Shown here: positions 8,222-17,873 of the stretch, one piece after another | Layout: every line of letters starts with the position of its first letter | Position numbering within the stretch: position 1 is the stretch's first letter | Assembly: GCA_009602735.1 (NCBI GenBank) | Contig: WELA01005647.1 | Location: forward strand, 267,338 to 300,815 | Origin: Mesotaenium endlicherianum | Lineage: Eukaryota; Streptophyta; Zygnematophyceae; Zygnematales; Mesotaeniaceae | Direction: 5' to 3' | Length of the DNA: 33,478 nucleotides | Notes under the pieces: generated by a model | What the model was told of the DNA's origin: nothing | What the model saw: only the letters and a program-made list of their open reading frames with translations | Databases searched by the model: none | Translations under genes and position numbers: made by a program

Positions 8222-8941
8222 TGTAATGAATCAGTATATTAGTGGATATAATATTCATTTAAATATAATAGTTAATTAAGTTCAGCCTGCTGAACTTTAG
8301 TTAATAGTCAGTCTGCTGGACTTTACATAATTATCAGTTTAATGACTCAGCCGAAAGCAGCAGGCTGAAGTCAACTTAAGTCAGCTTGCTGACACATTCT
8401 TTGACAGCCAGCTGACTTCCGTGCTCGGTAGCAGCGAACTGCCTTGATATGCATCTAAGTACGACCTGCTAGATGAATGGCCAGATGACATCCCCATGAT
8501 GGATGGCTATTCGGGATGATGGGAGATGGCGGTGGATTTGGTTAACCGAGGTCCTACCAACGTGGTTAACTCCCGGGTAGGCGGTGCCATCGCACTGACC
8601 GTTGAACAGTAAACTCATTCCATGTACATATGCTAGGCATTGCTCTCGAGTTCGGCATTCGGAAACGAGGCCAACTCTCTTGTACAGCTTACTGAGAGAG
8701 ATCTGAATCCAAGGCGAGAAGCCATTGATACGCACTGTCTTCTAACCTTGCTTATGTATGAGTTTACTGATTTGCATTATTGATGCTAGTTTACTCGCAT
8801 TTGACTTACGAGTATTATTCACTGCTAGTGTATTGTCCTTTGCCGTTTAACCAGTTAACGAAAATTGCCATCAAGATTACTTGCTGGTATAAAGATCTTT
8901 ATTAATTGTTAATCGCTTATTTGGTAAGTCGATTTATTTGA
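8222..8941 (+). repeat. 3' LTR of element A
   Basis: Aligns end to end with 141-860 with about 19 substitutions and no net indel. It begins TGTAATGAAT. Its last two bases read GA instead of the CA seen in the 5' LTR, which blurs the right junction because the target bases before the left LTR also read GA (130-131). Base 8942 onward returns to the family B reverse transcriptase. Confidence 0.93.
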
Positions 8942-9885
8942 GGGCGCGATAGTCCATACACATCCTCAAGGTACCATCTTTCTTCTTGACAAATAGCACC
9001 GGGGCTCCAAATGGCGACTTGCTAGGTCGAATGAAGCCATGCTCCAGTAGCTCCGTGATTTGCTCTTGACATCGTCTAGCTCCGTCTATGACATTTTGAA
9101 CATAGGCCGAGAGATAGGCTTGCTTCCAAGCTCCAACTCTATCTTGTGGTCTACGAATCTTTTGGGGGGTAGGCCCTTGGGCAATTCGGGGAGAATACTT
9201 CTTTGTAGTCCTCTAAGACTTCTTGTATCTCCTGGGGAACGGGGCTGCCTTCTTGACTCTCGATGTCTTTCTTGACGTCTTTTGGCGTGATCAAGGCCAA
9301 AAGAAGCTCGTGTCCCTTCCTCACAAGTCTCTTGAGTTGGAGGGCGGACAATAGTATCTCGTGTGCCGGCTTCTGGATGTCTTGGGTCTGGATATTCTGG
9401 ATTGCGCGCAAAATACAGATTCTTGAAGTGATGTCATTCTTGATCTTGATAGTACCGGTCCTCCAATCAACTTGGGGGTTGTGCTTGGTCAACCAAGGCA
9501 TCCCTAGGATGACGTTGTAATTGCCCAATTGCATGGGGGAGAACACTACTCTATCCTTGAAGGACTTCATAGAGAGTGCCAAGGGGTACGTCTTCTTGGA
9601 AGGGGTAGTATAGGAGAATCCATCGGGCATCATAATCTCCTCGTCGTGGTCAAGAGTTCGCATAGTAATACCGTGCTTGGTGGCAAAATCTGCAGCAATG
9701 AAGTTGCCTTGAGCTCCGCTATCCACCAAGATGTGGACCTTCTCTCCTCCAAGGTAACCTCTCAAACTCATTGGGGCTGGAACGTCGTCTTCAACAGGAG
9801 TCTCCACCTCACTTGGCTTGTTGTCTTCTCGTGAAGTGGGTCTTGGGGTGGTAGGCTCCTGGCCTACCGGCGCTGTCCGTTTTTT
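8942..9885 (-). pseudogene. pol: Pol 5' part (protease and RT start) of gypsy family B, minus copy
   Basis: Read on the minus strand from the slippery site at 9885 down. A linker follows, then a retroviral aspartic protease with HILVDSGAQGNFIA (catalytic DSG) and LGMPWL, then a spacer, then the RT N-terminus ([19 protein letters not shown], stopping before YRALNK) where element A cuts in. The protease frame ends near 9151, while the RT frame from the LPKGLPPK motif on is -1 relative to it. One C missing from a C run at 9188-9191 explains this, and the plus-strand copy has the same lesion at 22749-22752. The remainder continues at 1-140. It is non-functional because of the insertion and the shift. 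Confidence 0.88.
9850..9885 (-). promoter_or_regulatory. -1 frameshift signal at the gag-pol overlap, family B minus copy
   Basis: On the minus strand A AAA AAC (9885-9879) sits in the gag frame. After a 10-nt spacer comes a perfect 7-bp hairpin, GGTAGGC / GCCTACC, with a 5-nt loop (9850-9868) containing the gag TAG. Pol is open in the -1 frame. The whole arrangement is identical in the plus copy at 19134-19169. Confidence 0.78.
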
Positions 9886-11164
9886 GACAACTTTTTGGGG
9901 CATAACAGTGCACGATGCCCCTTTTCCTTGCAATAAAAGCATAGTCCAGCCGTCATGAGAGCTTCTTTTTTAGCCGGGGAGAGTCTTGCTTTCACTCCTT
10001 GCTGGTTTCTTGCATCATAAGTGTCATTGGAGGGTCTTCCACTCTTCCGGGCAACCGCGGGGTCCCTTTTAATAACTCCGATTTCCATGGGTGTGGGTCC
10101 AGATTCGGATGTGGAAGGGGCTGCGTACACCCGCGTCGACGGAACCCGTGACAATGGAGGCACGGAGTGCTTGAAATCCAAGGTATCCACCTTTTGGGCC
10201 ACTTCAATGGTCCTTGAGAAGTCCGTCAAGTCGCGTAACTCCACTTCCTTTGCCACCTTGGGTTTGAGGCCAAAGATGTAACGGTCAATCTTCTCCTCGA
10301 GAGACATGTTGGGGATCTCAAGAGTGAGGGCGTGAAATCTGGATGTATACTCTTGAACGGACGTCGTTTGCTTGAGATGGTGGAGCTTTCCTCGGGCAAT
10401 CTTCTCCGCATTGATGGGCATGAATTGCTTCTTGAGTGCCTCACAAAAATCTGCCCATCTTGCATATGATGGTGGGGGCTCTTGGCCGAGCATGGGGTGC
10501 GCTATAGCTTGATATATAGCCGCTTGATAGTTACGCCACCATGATGTTGCTGCTCCCCTCAGTAAGATAACGGCAAAGGGAACGTAGTCCTCCTCGGGTA
10601 CTTCAAGGAATGCGAGGTACGTCTCCACTTGGTAGAGCCATAAATTCAGGTTGGCACCTTTCCCGGGGTTGAAAGTGTCGGGTTTGCCGGGCTTGATGAG
10701 TTTCCTTGCTCTCGTTGGCTCTTGTGGNGCTCTCGCAGGCTCTTGTGGAGGCGCTTGAGACGGGGCTGGATATTGAGCATTGCTCGCAATTGGGCAACCA
10801 TGGCAGCCATAGCTTCTCTTGACGCTTGCACGGTTGCTTCATAGGTGGCCAAGCCCACTTGGTTGTGGACGGTCATTAGGAAGGCTGCCCACTCATTTGC
10901 GGGAACTCCTTGTGGTGGGGTCAACTTTGCTATAGCGGCTGCCACGGGATTTGACGGTGCTCCTCCTTGTGGTGCTTCTTGTTGTTCCAAATTTCCTTGA
11001 GTAGGCTCTCCCATCGGCGCTGGAGGAGGGTGTACTCCTCCTTGTGGTGCTTCTTGTTGTTGCAGATTTTCTTGAGTGGGCTCTCCCATCGGCGCTGGAG
11101 GAGGGTGTCTTGGAGAGGAAGGGCTTCCTTCGAAAGCTTGCTGTTGGTCTTGAGGATCGGCCAT
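9864..11164 (-). pseudogene. gag: Gag of gypsy family B, minus copy (frameshifted)
   Basis: Starts MADPQDQQ at 11164 with a Pro/Gln-rich N-terminus containing two tandem repeats of a segment with PPAPMGEPTQ. The frame breaks near 10797, where one base is missing relative to the plus copy (CCCAATTG against CCCCTATTG). It resumes with NLWLYQVETYLAFLEVPEED, ATSWWRNY, the gag core, and one CCHC knuckle CFYCKEKGHRALLC, ending at a TAG at 9864-9866. An N at about 10729 and a short local duplication of an Arg/Glu-Pro codon block add to the damage. Homology to retrotransposon Gag and to 17874-19155 is clear. It is non-functional as it stands. Confidence 0.88.
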
Positions 11165-11187
11165 CTTCTTGTGCTACCAAAGTGCCT

Positions 11188-11200
11188 AGCTCCGATACCA
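11188..11200 (-). other. Primer-binding site of family B, minus copy
   Basis: The reverse complement reads TGGTATCGGAGCT, one base inside the LTR end at 11202. It is identical to the sites of element A, element C and the plus copy. Confidence 0.85.
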
Positions 11201-11201
11201 C

Positions 11202-11561
11202 TGTAGTGAAACAGATAGATAAAGTACTTAGTAAAACAGAATACTTTATCTATTCAAGACAAGGATCTTTGAACACAAGTGGTAGCTTCTTGAAAGAGAG
11301 ATGGCTTCTTGAAAGTTAATATATTTCTGGATTTTGGCAAGTACAAGAGTGATTCTGGAATGTCTTTCTATGTTCTAGCTCTTGTTTATATACTTGCTAC
11401 ATAAGTAATTTCTAGGAAGGTGTATGTTGATGTGTGGGCACCCAACAAATCCCAAAACTTGCCACCTCTTTTTAGAATAATGTACACATGTCCTTTTGAC
11501 CTAAAAATGGCACATTTGACTTTTGCCACGTGGAGTTCTTCTAGGTCTTTCCTCTAACTTC
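11202..11561 (-). repeat. 5' LTR of family B minus copy, left part
   Basis: The reverse complement ends in TTTCACTACA next to the primer-binding site and matches about 17480-17836 of the plus copy. It is broken at 11561 by element C. The rest of the LTR continues at 16956-17098, giving about 503 bases in total against 501 in the plus copy. Position 11562 is an N. Confidence 0.9.
11546..11561 (+). repeat. Target-site repeat left of element C
   Basis: TCTTTCCTCTAACTTC is repeated with one mismatch at 16940-16955, to the right of the element C 3' LTR. The uninterrupted family B LTR at 17480-17498 (reverse) holds a single copy, so it marks the insertion point. Sixteen bases is longer than the 4-6 expected for a gypsy integrase. 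Confidence 0.7.
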
Positions 11562-11562
11562 N

Positions 11563-12823
11563 TGTAATGAATCAGTACATTATTTATTTAATTAATTGCA
11601 TACATAAATATAACACTAAATAAGTATTATGTCAATATGCTCACATGTGCGAGTTCATCTAAATGAATGTATGTCAATGTAATGCGAGTTTACTTACTTT
11701 GTCAAAAAGGTCAGCAGGATGACTTTTGTATCATAGTATAGTTTGCTGACATTGTTGAGAAGGTCAACAGGATGACTTTTGTATCATAGTATAGTTTGCT
11801 GAGATTTATATATCAGTTATATATAGGATGTAATATCAGTAGGTTGACATAGAGTAAGCTCGCTTGATATTAGTCAGTATACTTAGCTTCAGTACGCTGA
11901 GGATAGATACATTCATTTAGATTATTATTTGTAGATTGGCACATGTGACCGCAGTATACTGAAAGTCGGAAGGTCGACTGAGATTCGGTAAACCGATGTC
12001 CTACCAGTGTGGTTAACTCCTGGGTAGGCGGAGCCGTCGTCAGTCAACTGAACAGTTAGGACTTCAGTCAACCGACCAATTAATATGGTCGTTATACCTA
12101 GATCCGTGGGTCCCAACTTAACGGGTTTCCCAGGAAACGGCGCACCTTGCGCCGTGGTCAACCAGGTGGTCACTAGATACATAGCAGGGTGGGATCTCGT
12201 GGTCCCTCATTCTGGACAATAGGCTTTACAGTCGGATTTCTGCTTGCAAGTCATGTGTGCACTTTCTGTGTTCGTTCTAATGACCAGCCTTCACGGAAAT
12301 TGACATGGTTGCTTCGTCTACGCTTCAAATGGAGCGAAGTAGAATTTTTCGGAAAGATCTCGTCAAGATGCATCCGTTGCCGTTAAGTTTGCTCAATTTG
12401 GAGTAGTACTGACAGAGTTATGCCCTCTGACATTTCGGGGTCACACAGCGGACAGATTCCATGGTTTTGCACCTAAGTCAGTGGGATGTGTTTGAGCTAC
12501 TTTATGGTCATCTGAATGAGAGCGCCTTTGCTATTCAGTCCCCTGATGTTGTGTATGTGCTTACACATGCTTGTATGCCTGGTTGGCAAGAGGTCATGAG
12601 CTTCTAAAGGAGAAGCTCTAGTCCTCAAGATCGCCTCTTTCTTGCGCCTTGTATTCGTGTGCAACTATGGCACACCACGATAAGTGAGTCAAGGGTTATA
12701 GATGAGTAAATTGAATTCTTATAAGGGCAAAGATCGCTCCCTGATTTCACACGCTTTCACCTATCTCTGATCTTATATATTTAAATGAAATATATTAATC
12801 TTGAATAAGCAAGATTCATTTCA
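11563..12823 (+). repeat. 5' LTR of element C (1261 bp)
   Basis: Bounded by the target repeat on the left and the primer-binding site on the right. It contains a 53-bp tandem duplication (11707-11759 and 11760 to about 11802) that is single in the 3' LTR, and about 740 bases (about 12073-12814) that the 3' LTR lacks. The block 11991-12034 is conserved with the LTR of element A. Confidence 0.88.
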
Positions 12824-12824
12824 G

Positions 12825-12837
12825 TGGTATCGGAGCT
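12825..12837 (+). other. Primer-binding site of element C
   Basis: TGGTATCGGAGCT lies one base after the LTR end, identical to that of elements A and B. This confirms the LTR boundary. Confidence 0.85.
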
Positions 12838-14327
12838 AAGTCCTTCTTGAATGTTCGTGCTCGTTGTTCTTTGTCTCAGGAGGTAAGTGTGTGACGCTTA
12901 CTTGTGTGGTATGATGAGTCTAGGTGGAGCTTGGGGAAGTGTATTATGTAGAGCATTGCACATCCTGTCCAGGATCCTTCCACTTGCTCACCTAGTGGGT
13001 CTCCGAGCTCAATGTACTATGCGGCATACTAACTTGACTTTCCTAGCCTCTTGTATACAGATCTACGCATGGAGAAGCCTAAAGTGGAGGCTTGATGGAC
13101 GAGGTGTCTGCAAGCATCAAGGGCAGCCTCAACGGAGTTGCGTCATAGCAAGCTGGATATGACTCATTTACCTCACTTGATCATAGTCGTTGTGTGTTGT
13201 TATATGCAATCCACGGCTAGTATAGAGAGGGGTGTGCACTCCAGCGGTGCTAGAGGACTTGTTAGTCTGTTGTGCTAACCCTTTGGGTTTAAGCTTGTTG
13301 CTTTGCAAGAGACGTACCTCTCTCATTATGTGTGTGGTAGCTAGGTTGAGGGAGCTTGGGTATGGCTGCATGTGTGGAGCAATTGAGACAGTGCGTGCAC
13401 ACATGATTCACTAACTTAAGTTTCCAAGTATGGATTACGACAGGTTTTCGTCGCCACGGTCCAAGTGCACTACGTCGTCCACAAGCTTCAGCATGCTGCA
13501 ACTTCTCTGAGAAGAGGCTTCCACAGCAACAATGGCATCCTACAGATACCCTCTACTCCCAACCATGGCTGGGACATTGTGTGCTCCTCTCGTTTGCCAC
13601 TTTGACGTGGGCTGGAAGGTTTAGGGTATGTGCCTTGTGCTTGAATGCTATGTGTGAGACGATGCTTTGGTGGTACTTGATGGGATCGTAGGAGCTTGGA
13701 GTTTAAGCTTAAGATAAGTCTAGTCAGTGTGCAGAGGTTTTTGGATGCGGATCTTATGTGATTGCTGACTTAGGTTAAGTCAGTCTGCTGGATTACTTGA
13801 CCTAATGTGGTGAAAGGGTTTAAGGGCTTGGGTTTATGGACGCAAGGACTTTTCTTTACCTCTTTTTAGTTTGCATGACTTATTAAAGGTTGAGTGTCCG
13901 AGAGCAGCCGCGATCAATGAGTACTTTGAGTGCTTGAGCTGAACGAGCTCTTGGTGTTGCCATGCTTGGCGCGTGACATGTCTTACTGTGGGATTGTGGC
14001 TCGTCGGAGCTAGCGAGATAATCAGATAAGATGAGCATATCGAGACTTAGGTCTGTACGGTGTGTTGACTGACGTATGGAAAGTCAACGTGGATACTAGA
14101 GGGGGTTTGACTACTTGCCTTAGGTCCAGTTGGCTATTTGTTTTTGGACGCCACCTGTACACTTGGTCAAGTGTAAGGAGGTTTGTGTCTTCGTCATAGG
14201 GATGATCTGGGCATATTAGCAGTGTGATAAGTTTCTGCCGGCCTCGCAGCTAACTGAGCTCGCTAGAGGCGCATGCTAGGTAGCATGCAAGACGCATTTG
14301 TATATGCGTCAGGTGCATGGAATTTGC
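12838..14327 (+). other. Interior of element C upstream of the pol remnant, no gene
   Basis: About 1.5 kb where gag would be expected. I see no reading frame with gag features (no CCHC knuckle, no gag core). The ORFs present are short, overlapping and of odd composition. A palindromic motif typical of this element group occurs near 13775-13790. A GTAAGT donor-like site lies at about 12882. Confidence 0.55.
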
Positions 14328-14560
14328 ATCCCGGATGCTAGAGGTAGTGGATCGCCGTTAGCATACCGTAGAGCAGGTGTAAAATGGGCCCTGCTGTAAA
14401 AGATTCACTATGCACACCTAAGTAAAGACAGAAGAGACCATCGACATTATAGACGTTCTCGCAATGCATGGCTTGAATGATCTTGTTCAGTCCGATGCAC
14501 AAACATTCTTCTTGCTAGCTTGGGGTTACAGTGCGAAAGTCTTACCAGGGATCTATGCAC
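14328..14560 (+). pseudogene. Degenerate pol 5' region in element C
   Basis: Nucleotide similarity to the gag-pol junction and pol start of element A (about 2393-2590): shared GATGCTAGAG, a GGTCCTGCTG-like stretch, GATTCACTATGCA, GAGACCATC and ATAGACGT blocks appear in the same order and spacing. The reading frame is broken repeatedly. This places element C in the same lineage as A despite its lack of coding sequence. Confidence 0.6.
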
Positions 14561-15540
14561 GCTGTTGTCATTGGCTTGCTAGGTGCTTGCTGCAATTACA
14601 ATAGGTGCCATGTGTGTGCCTTTAGAGAGGAACTCGGTTTTGAGCTATACTGCGTTTGCCCATTGTCATTGGTTGAGTCTTTGTGATCCCAATGTTTGCC
14701 TTACCCTCCCGGAAACTATGTAAGATGGAGTCATCAGATCTTGAATAGACTGATGCAGCTAGGGTGTGGTGTTTGCCACGCGTAGCTTAAGCTCATTGAA
14801 GGTAACTTACACACTTGTTTGTTGTCTGTTCAACAGACTGAGACCAGCAAGCAGAGTGTGAAGCGATGGTGCATACAGGTCGAGAGAGGCCGAGGAGTTG
14901 GCATGCTGGACGCTGCCACGTGACGCTTCCCCACCTGTCCTCTGGGCAACTTCAGGCAGTAAGGCCTGAAGGAGGGAGTATCTTGAAACATCAGAACTAT
15001 GATACAGTTGGTTGTTTTTGGTCCCTCTTCTCTTTGATTGTTGACTCTCACCATTGGGTGGTTGTCATTTTGGTGTATGTCTTGCTAGGAATGACTAGTA
15101 TGAGTCATTGTATGTAAGCATTGGTAGAGTCAGCTAACTGAGCTACTTCTTGGTATGGATAAACTTGCTAATAGGGCCGGTTGTCTTCATCTCATAGCAA
15201 GCTATCTACACTTTCGAACGGAGGGATGTAATACGCTGGCTTGACTTTGGGTTATTCATAGATATAGCTTTGTGGTGAGAGGGTTTGAATGGCAGTACAC
15301 TCTTCCCTATGCCACTCCGGTCATTGATCTAATTTTGAAAAATGGACTATTTTTTTTTGGGGGAGGGGACTTACTTTCTTTCTTGCTTACTTGGGTGTTT
15401 GCACTTCGTGTCCTCTCTCGGTATTCCTTTGTTGATTCTCCTCCACCCACTCGTACCTCCGCAATCCTCTGTGACTGTCACTCTGTGTGGTTCCTATGAT
15501 GCGGAGTTGTAGGCACTTTTTGGTGTGCTTATGTGGTTAA
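14561..15540 (+). other. Interior of element C downstream of the pol remnant, no gene
   Basis: I see no RT, integrase or other known domain. The sequence is of moderate composition with short ORFs only (up to about 80 codons). It may be eroded pol or unrelated filler, as in large non-autonomous LTR elements. Confidence 0.5.
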
Positions 15541-15575
15541 AGCTGTCGGGTCGACAGCTATTTAAGTTGGGGAGA
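15541..15575 (+). other. Internal hairpin plus polypurine-tract module of element C
   Basis: Perfect arms AGCTGTCG (15541-15548) and CGACAGCT (15552-15559) with a 3-nt loop, then ATTTAAGTTGGGGAGA (15560-15575). The last 16 bases and the spacing are identical to the module just before the 3' LTR (16433-16467). It lies 894 bases upstream of the 3' LTR. Confidence 0.75.
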
Positions 15576-16432
15576 GGGAGATGGGATGTGTATTAGGAGT
15601 ATATAGTAAGCTGTGCTTACCTGCATACTCAGCAGCCAGTGTATGTACTAACTGAGTCATACACTGCCACGTCCTATGTATGTACTGCATTAATATCAGG
15701 AGCATCAATGACTGACTGGTGTAAACTGTGAGTTGCAGTACACTGTTGGAGCAAGTGTACGTACTAACTGAGTAAGTACATTGCTATAAGTGGGATTGGG
15801 TAGCAATGATGCATGGCACATCAGGAAACTGCTTGAGGTGACCAGCATATTGCTAAAAACCATATGTTTCTTTGAACTTAGAGTGTTCTGAAAATGTGGT
15901 TAAAATTTAAAATTTCCATTGGCTCATTAACCTGATGTTACTCATCTTGTGAGGGCATTCAATGCCATCAAACCAGTTGGTCTCCCTTTTCCTTCAGTAC
16001 GCTGAATGTTGAGCAGGTACCTAAGTCACAAGAAATTGCTTGTGAGGAGCTTTCAAGGTGGGAGCACGGCAGGAGTTGAAGACCAAGAGAAGGAGAAAAG
16101 GCTTAGTTCAGTACGCTGAGCTTTAATAACATTCTTTTATTGTTTGACCTCGAAAGGAGGCTGTTTGATTTGGGTGTGGTGTGCATGTTGTGAGCTGCTC
16201 TATTGTGTCTTTCAACTGGAAGGANAAGACGGACTATTGTGAGTATAGGTATGTCAATGCATGTCTTCAGTTATTGATTGTGAAGTCACATGGTTGCTTG
16301 CATGACAGTTTGTTGTGATTTATTTTCACTTGCACTGGGTAGGTGAATATATTACGCTCGTGTCTTGCTTGCTTGCGTTGCTTCACCTAGTTGACTGAAG
16401 TGTATTATTAAATAAAAGTATCATATGTTGAG
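15576..16432 (+). other. Element C region between the two polypurine modules, no gene
   Basis: Occupies the place of ORF3 in element A but has no long ORF. It contains several CAGTACGCTGA-type short palindromes (about 15995, 16110) and an N at about 16225. It may be the eroded remains of an ORF3-like segment; I could not align it to 6432-8108. Confidence 0.5.
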
Positions 16433-16468
16433 TGTTGTCGAGGCGACAACAATTTAAGTTGGGGAGAT
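16433..16468 (+). other. 3' hairpin and polypurine tract of element C
   Basis: Arms TGTTGTCG (16433-16440) and CGACAACA (16444-16451), then ATTTAAGTTGGGGAGA and T before the 3' LTR. The hairpin is identical to that of element A at 8186-8204. Confidence 0.83.
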
Positions 16469-16939
16469 TGTAATGAATCAGTTCATTATTTATTTAATTA
16501 ATTGCATACATAAATATAACACTAAATACTTATTATGTCAATATGCTCACATGAGCGAGTTCATCTAAATGAATGTATGTCAATGTAATGCGAGTTTACT
16601 TACTTTGTCAAAAAGGTCAGCAAGATGACTTTTGTATCATAGTATAGTTTGCTGAGAATTATATATCAGTTATATATAGGATGTAATATCAGAAGGTTGA
16701 CATATAGTAAGCTCGCTTGATATTAGTCAATATACTTAGCTTCAGTACGCTGAGGATAGATACATTCATTTAGATTATTATTTGTAGATTGGCACATGTG
16801 ACCGCAGTATACTGAAAGTCAAAAGGTCGACTGAGATTCGGTAAACCGATGTCCTACCAGTGTGGTTAACTCCTGGGTAGGCGGAGCCGTCGTCAGTCAA
16901 CTGAACTATTAGGACTTCAGTCAACCGAACTTCATTTCA
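16469..16939 (+). repeat. 3' LTR of element C (471 bp, internally deleted)
   Basis: Matches the first part of the 5' LTR up to about 12072, then jumps to its final TTCATTTCA. About 740 bases are therefore missing, and only one copy of the 53-bp unit is present. It is followed by the target repeat 16940-16955. Confidence 0.85.
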
Positions 16940-16955
16940 TCTTTTCTCTAACTTC
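16940..16955 (+). repeat. Target-site repeat right of element C
   Basis: TCTTTTCTCTAACTTC differs from 11546-11561 at one base and continues directly into the remaining family B LTR. Confidence 0.68.
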
Positions 16956-17098
16956 GAAAATGCCTTAGAAGGTTCAAAGGACATGAACCAAGTCACTAGA
17001 GTACCTATTCTCACTTGAATCCACACAATACTACTCCAAATATATTTGAAAACATTAAAATATATGCAAACTAATATATAATAACTCAAATCACTATA
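16956..17098 (-). repeat. 5' LTR of family B minus copy, right part
   Basis: Continuation of the LTR broken by element C. The reverse complement starts TATAGTGATTTGAG, matching TGTAGTGATTTGAG at 17336 with the terminal TG changed to TA. This is the outer end of the minus-strand element. It abuts a piggyBac transposase fragment. Confidence 0.88.
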
Positions 17099-17335
17099 TG
17101 CAAGCTTGGAGGAGATGGAAGAGGAGGAGCAAGAAGACTCGGAACATGAAGATGTGCCACCTGTCTGGGATTCGCAGCCCGCTGCTCCTGGAGAGACCAA
17201 TGAGGAGAACCTGCTAAAGACAAGTAAGCAGCACCACCATGGATTGCAAGAAATCTCTGACAGGAGGTTCAAGGCCTTGTCTCCTTTTGGAGTCTTTCGC
17301 TTACTCATGCCAATTTGGTTTTTTGAGCAGCTTGT
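17099..17335 (+). pseudogene. piggyBac-type transposase, N-terminal fragment
   Basis: A 237-bp island between two head-to-head LTRs, open throughout on the + strand. It encodes an acidic Glu-rich stretch, then DVPPVW, and near the end LSPFGVFRLLMPIWFFEQL. This pattern of acidic leader, Trp-containing linker and the hydrophobic start of the DDE domain with F-LF-FF-LV spacing resembles the N-terminus of piggyBac-family (PGBD) transposases. The matching C-terminal region occurs on the same strand at 23811-24284, which supports the assignment. Both ends are cut by retrotransposon LTRs; the start codon is not present. On its own the match is modest, and paired with the C-terminal piece it is reasonable. 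Confidence 0.55.
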
Positions 17336-17836
17336 TGTAGTGATTTGAGTTATAATATATTAGTTGGCATATATTTTAATACTCTTGAATATATTTGGAG
17401 TAGTATTGTGTGGAGTCAAGTGTGAATAGATACTCTAGTGACTTGGTTCATGTCCTTTGAATCTTCTAAGGCATTTTCGAAGTTAGAGGAAGGACCTAGA
17501 AGAACTCCATGTGGCAAAAGTCAAATGTGCCATTTTTAGGTCAAAAGGACGTGTACATTAATCTAGAAAGAGGTGGCAAATTTTGGGATGTGTTAGGTAC
17601 CAACACATCAACATACACCTTCCTAGAAATTACTTACTTAGCAAGTATATAAACAAGAGCTAGAACATAGAAAGACATTCCAGAATCACTCTTGTACGTG
17701 CCAAATTCCAGAAATATATTAACTTTTAAGAAGTCATCTCTCTTTCAAGAAGCTACCACTTGTGTTCAAAGATCCTTGTCTTGAATAGATAAAGTATTTT
17801 ATTTTACTAAGTACTTTATCTATCTGTTTCACTACA
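17336..17836 (+). repeat. 5' LTR of family B plus copy (501 bp)
   Basis: Begins TGTAGTGA and ends TCACTACA, an 8-bp perfect terminal inverted repeat. It is followed by the primer-binding site after one base. It matches the split minus-strand LTR (11202-11561 plus 16956-17098). Confidence 0.9.
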
Positions 17837-17837
17837 G

Positions 17838-17850
17838 TGGTATCGGAGCT
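17838..17850 (+). other. Primer-binding site of family B plus copy
   Basis: TGGTATCGGAGCT one base after the LTR, as in elements A and C. Confidence 0.85.
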
Positions 17851-17873
17851 AGGCACTTTGGTAGCACAAGAAG

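Larger units (their letters stand above)
141..8941 (+). mobile_element. Element A: complete Ty3/gypsy chromovirus-type LTR retrotransposon with an extra 3' ORF
   Basis: An 8.8 kb element with two 720-bp LTRs, a primer-binding site next to the 5' LTR, gag, pol in the -1 frame, a third ORF after pol, a polypurine tract and the 3' LTR. Pol order PR-RT-RNaseH-IN-chromodomain places it in Ty3/gypsy, chromovirus-like. The LTRs differ at about 19 of 720 columns by my manual count, so the insertion is fairly recent, and gag, pol and ORF3 are all open. It interrupts the RT of a minus-strand family B element; the target repeat is 132-140 / 8942-8950. A single N lies at about 2819 inside pol. It could be autonomous, although activity cannot be judged from sequence alone. 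Confidence 0.95.
11563..16939 (+). mobile_element. Element C: non-coding LTR retrotransposon related to element A
   Basis: It has LTRs beginning TGTAATGAATCAGT and ending ATTCATTTCA, the same primer site as A and the same hairpin plus polypurine module before the 3' LTR. Its 3.6 kb interior has no ORF I recognise. A patch at about 14328-14560 matches the start of element A pol with many stops and indels. It inserted into the 5' LTR of the family B minus copy. It is either a decayed element or a non-autonomous derivative dependent on A-like relatives. An N at about 16225 and unequal LTRs are noted. Confidence 0.88.

Noticed and set aside
12887..15499. Short ORFs (70-90 aa) inside element C
   Set aside because: No homology recognised, inconsistent frames, and nucleotide similarity to A pol in one patch shows decay.
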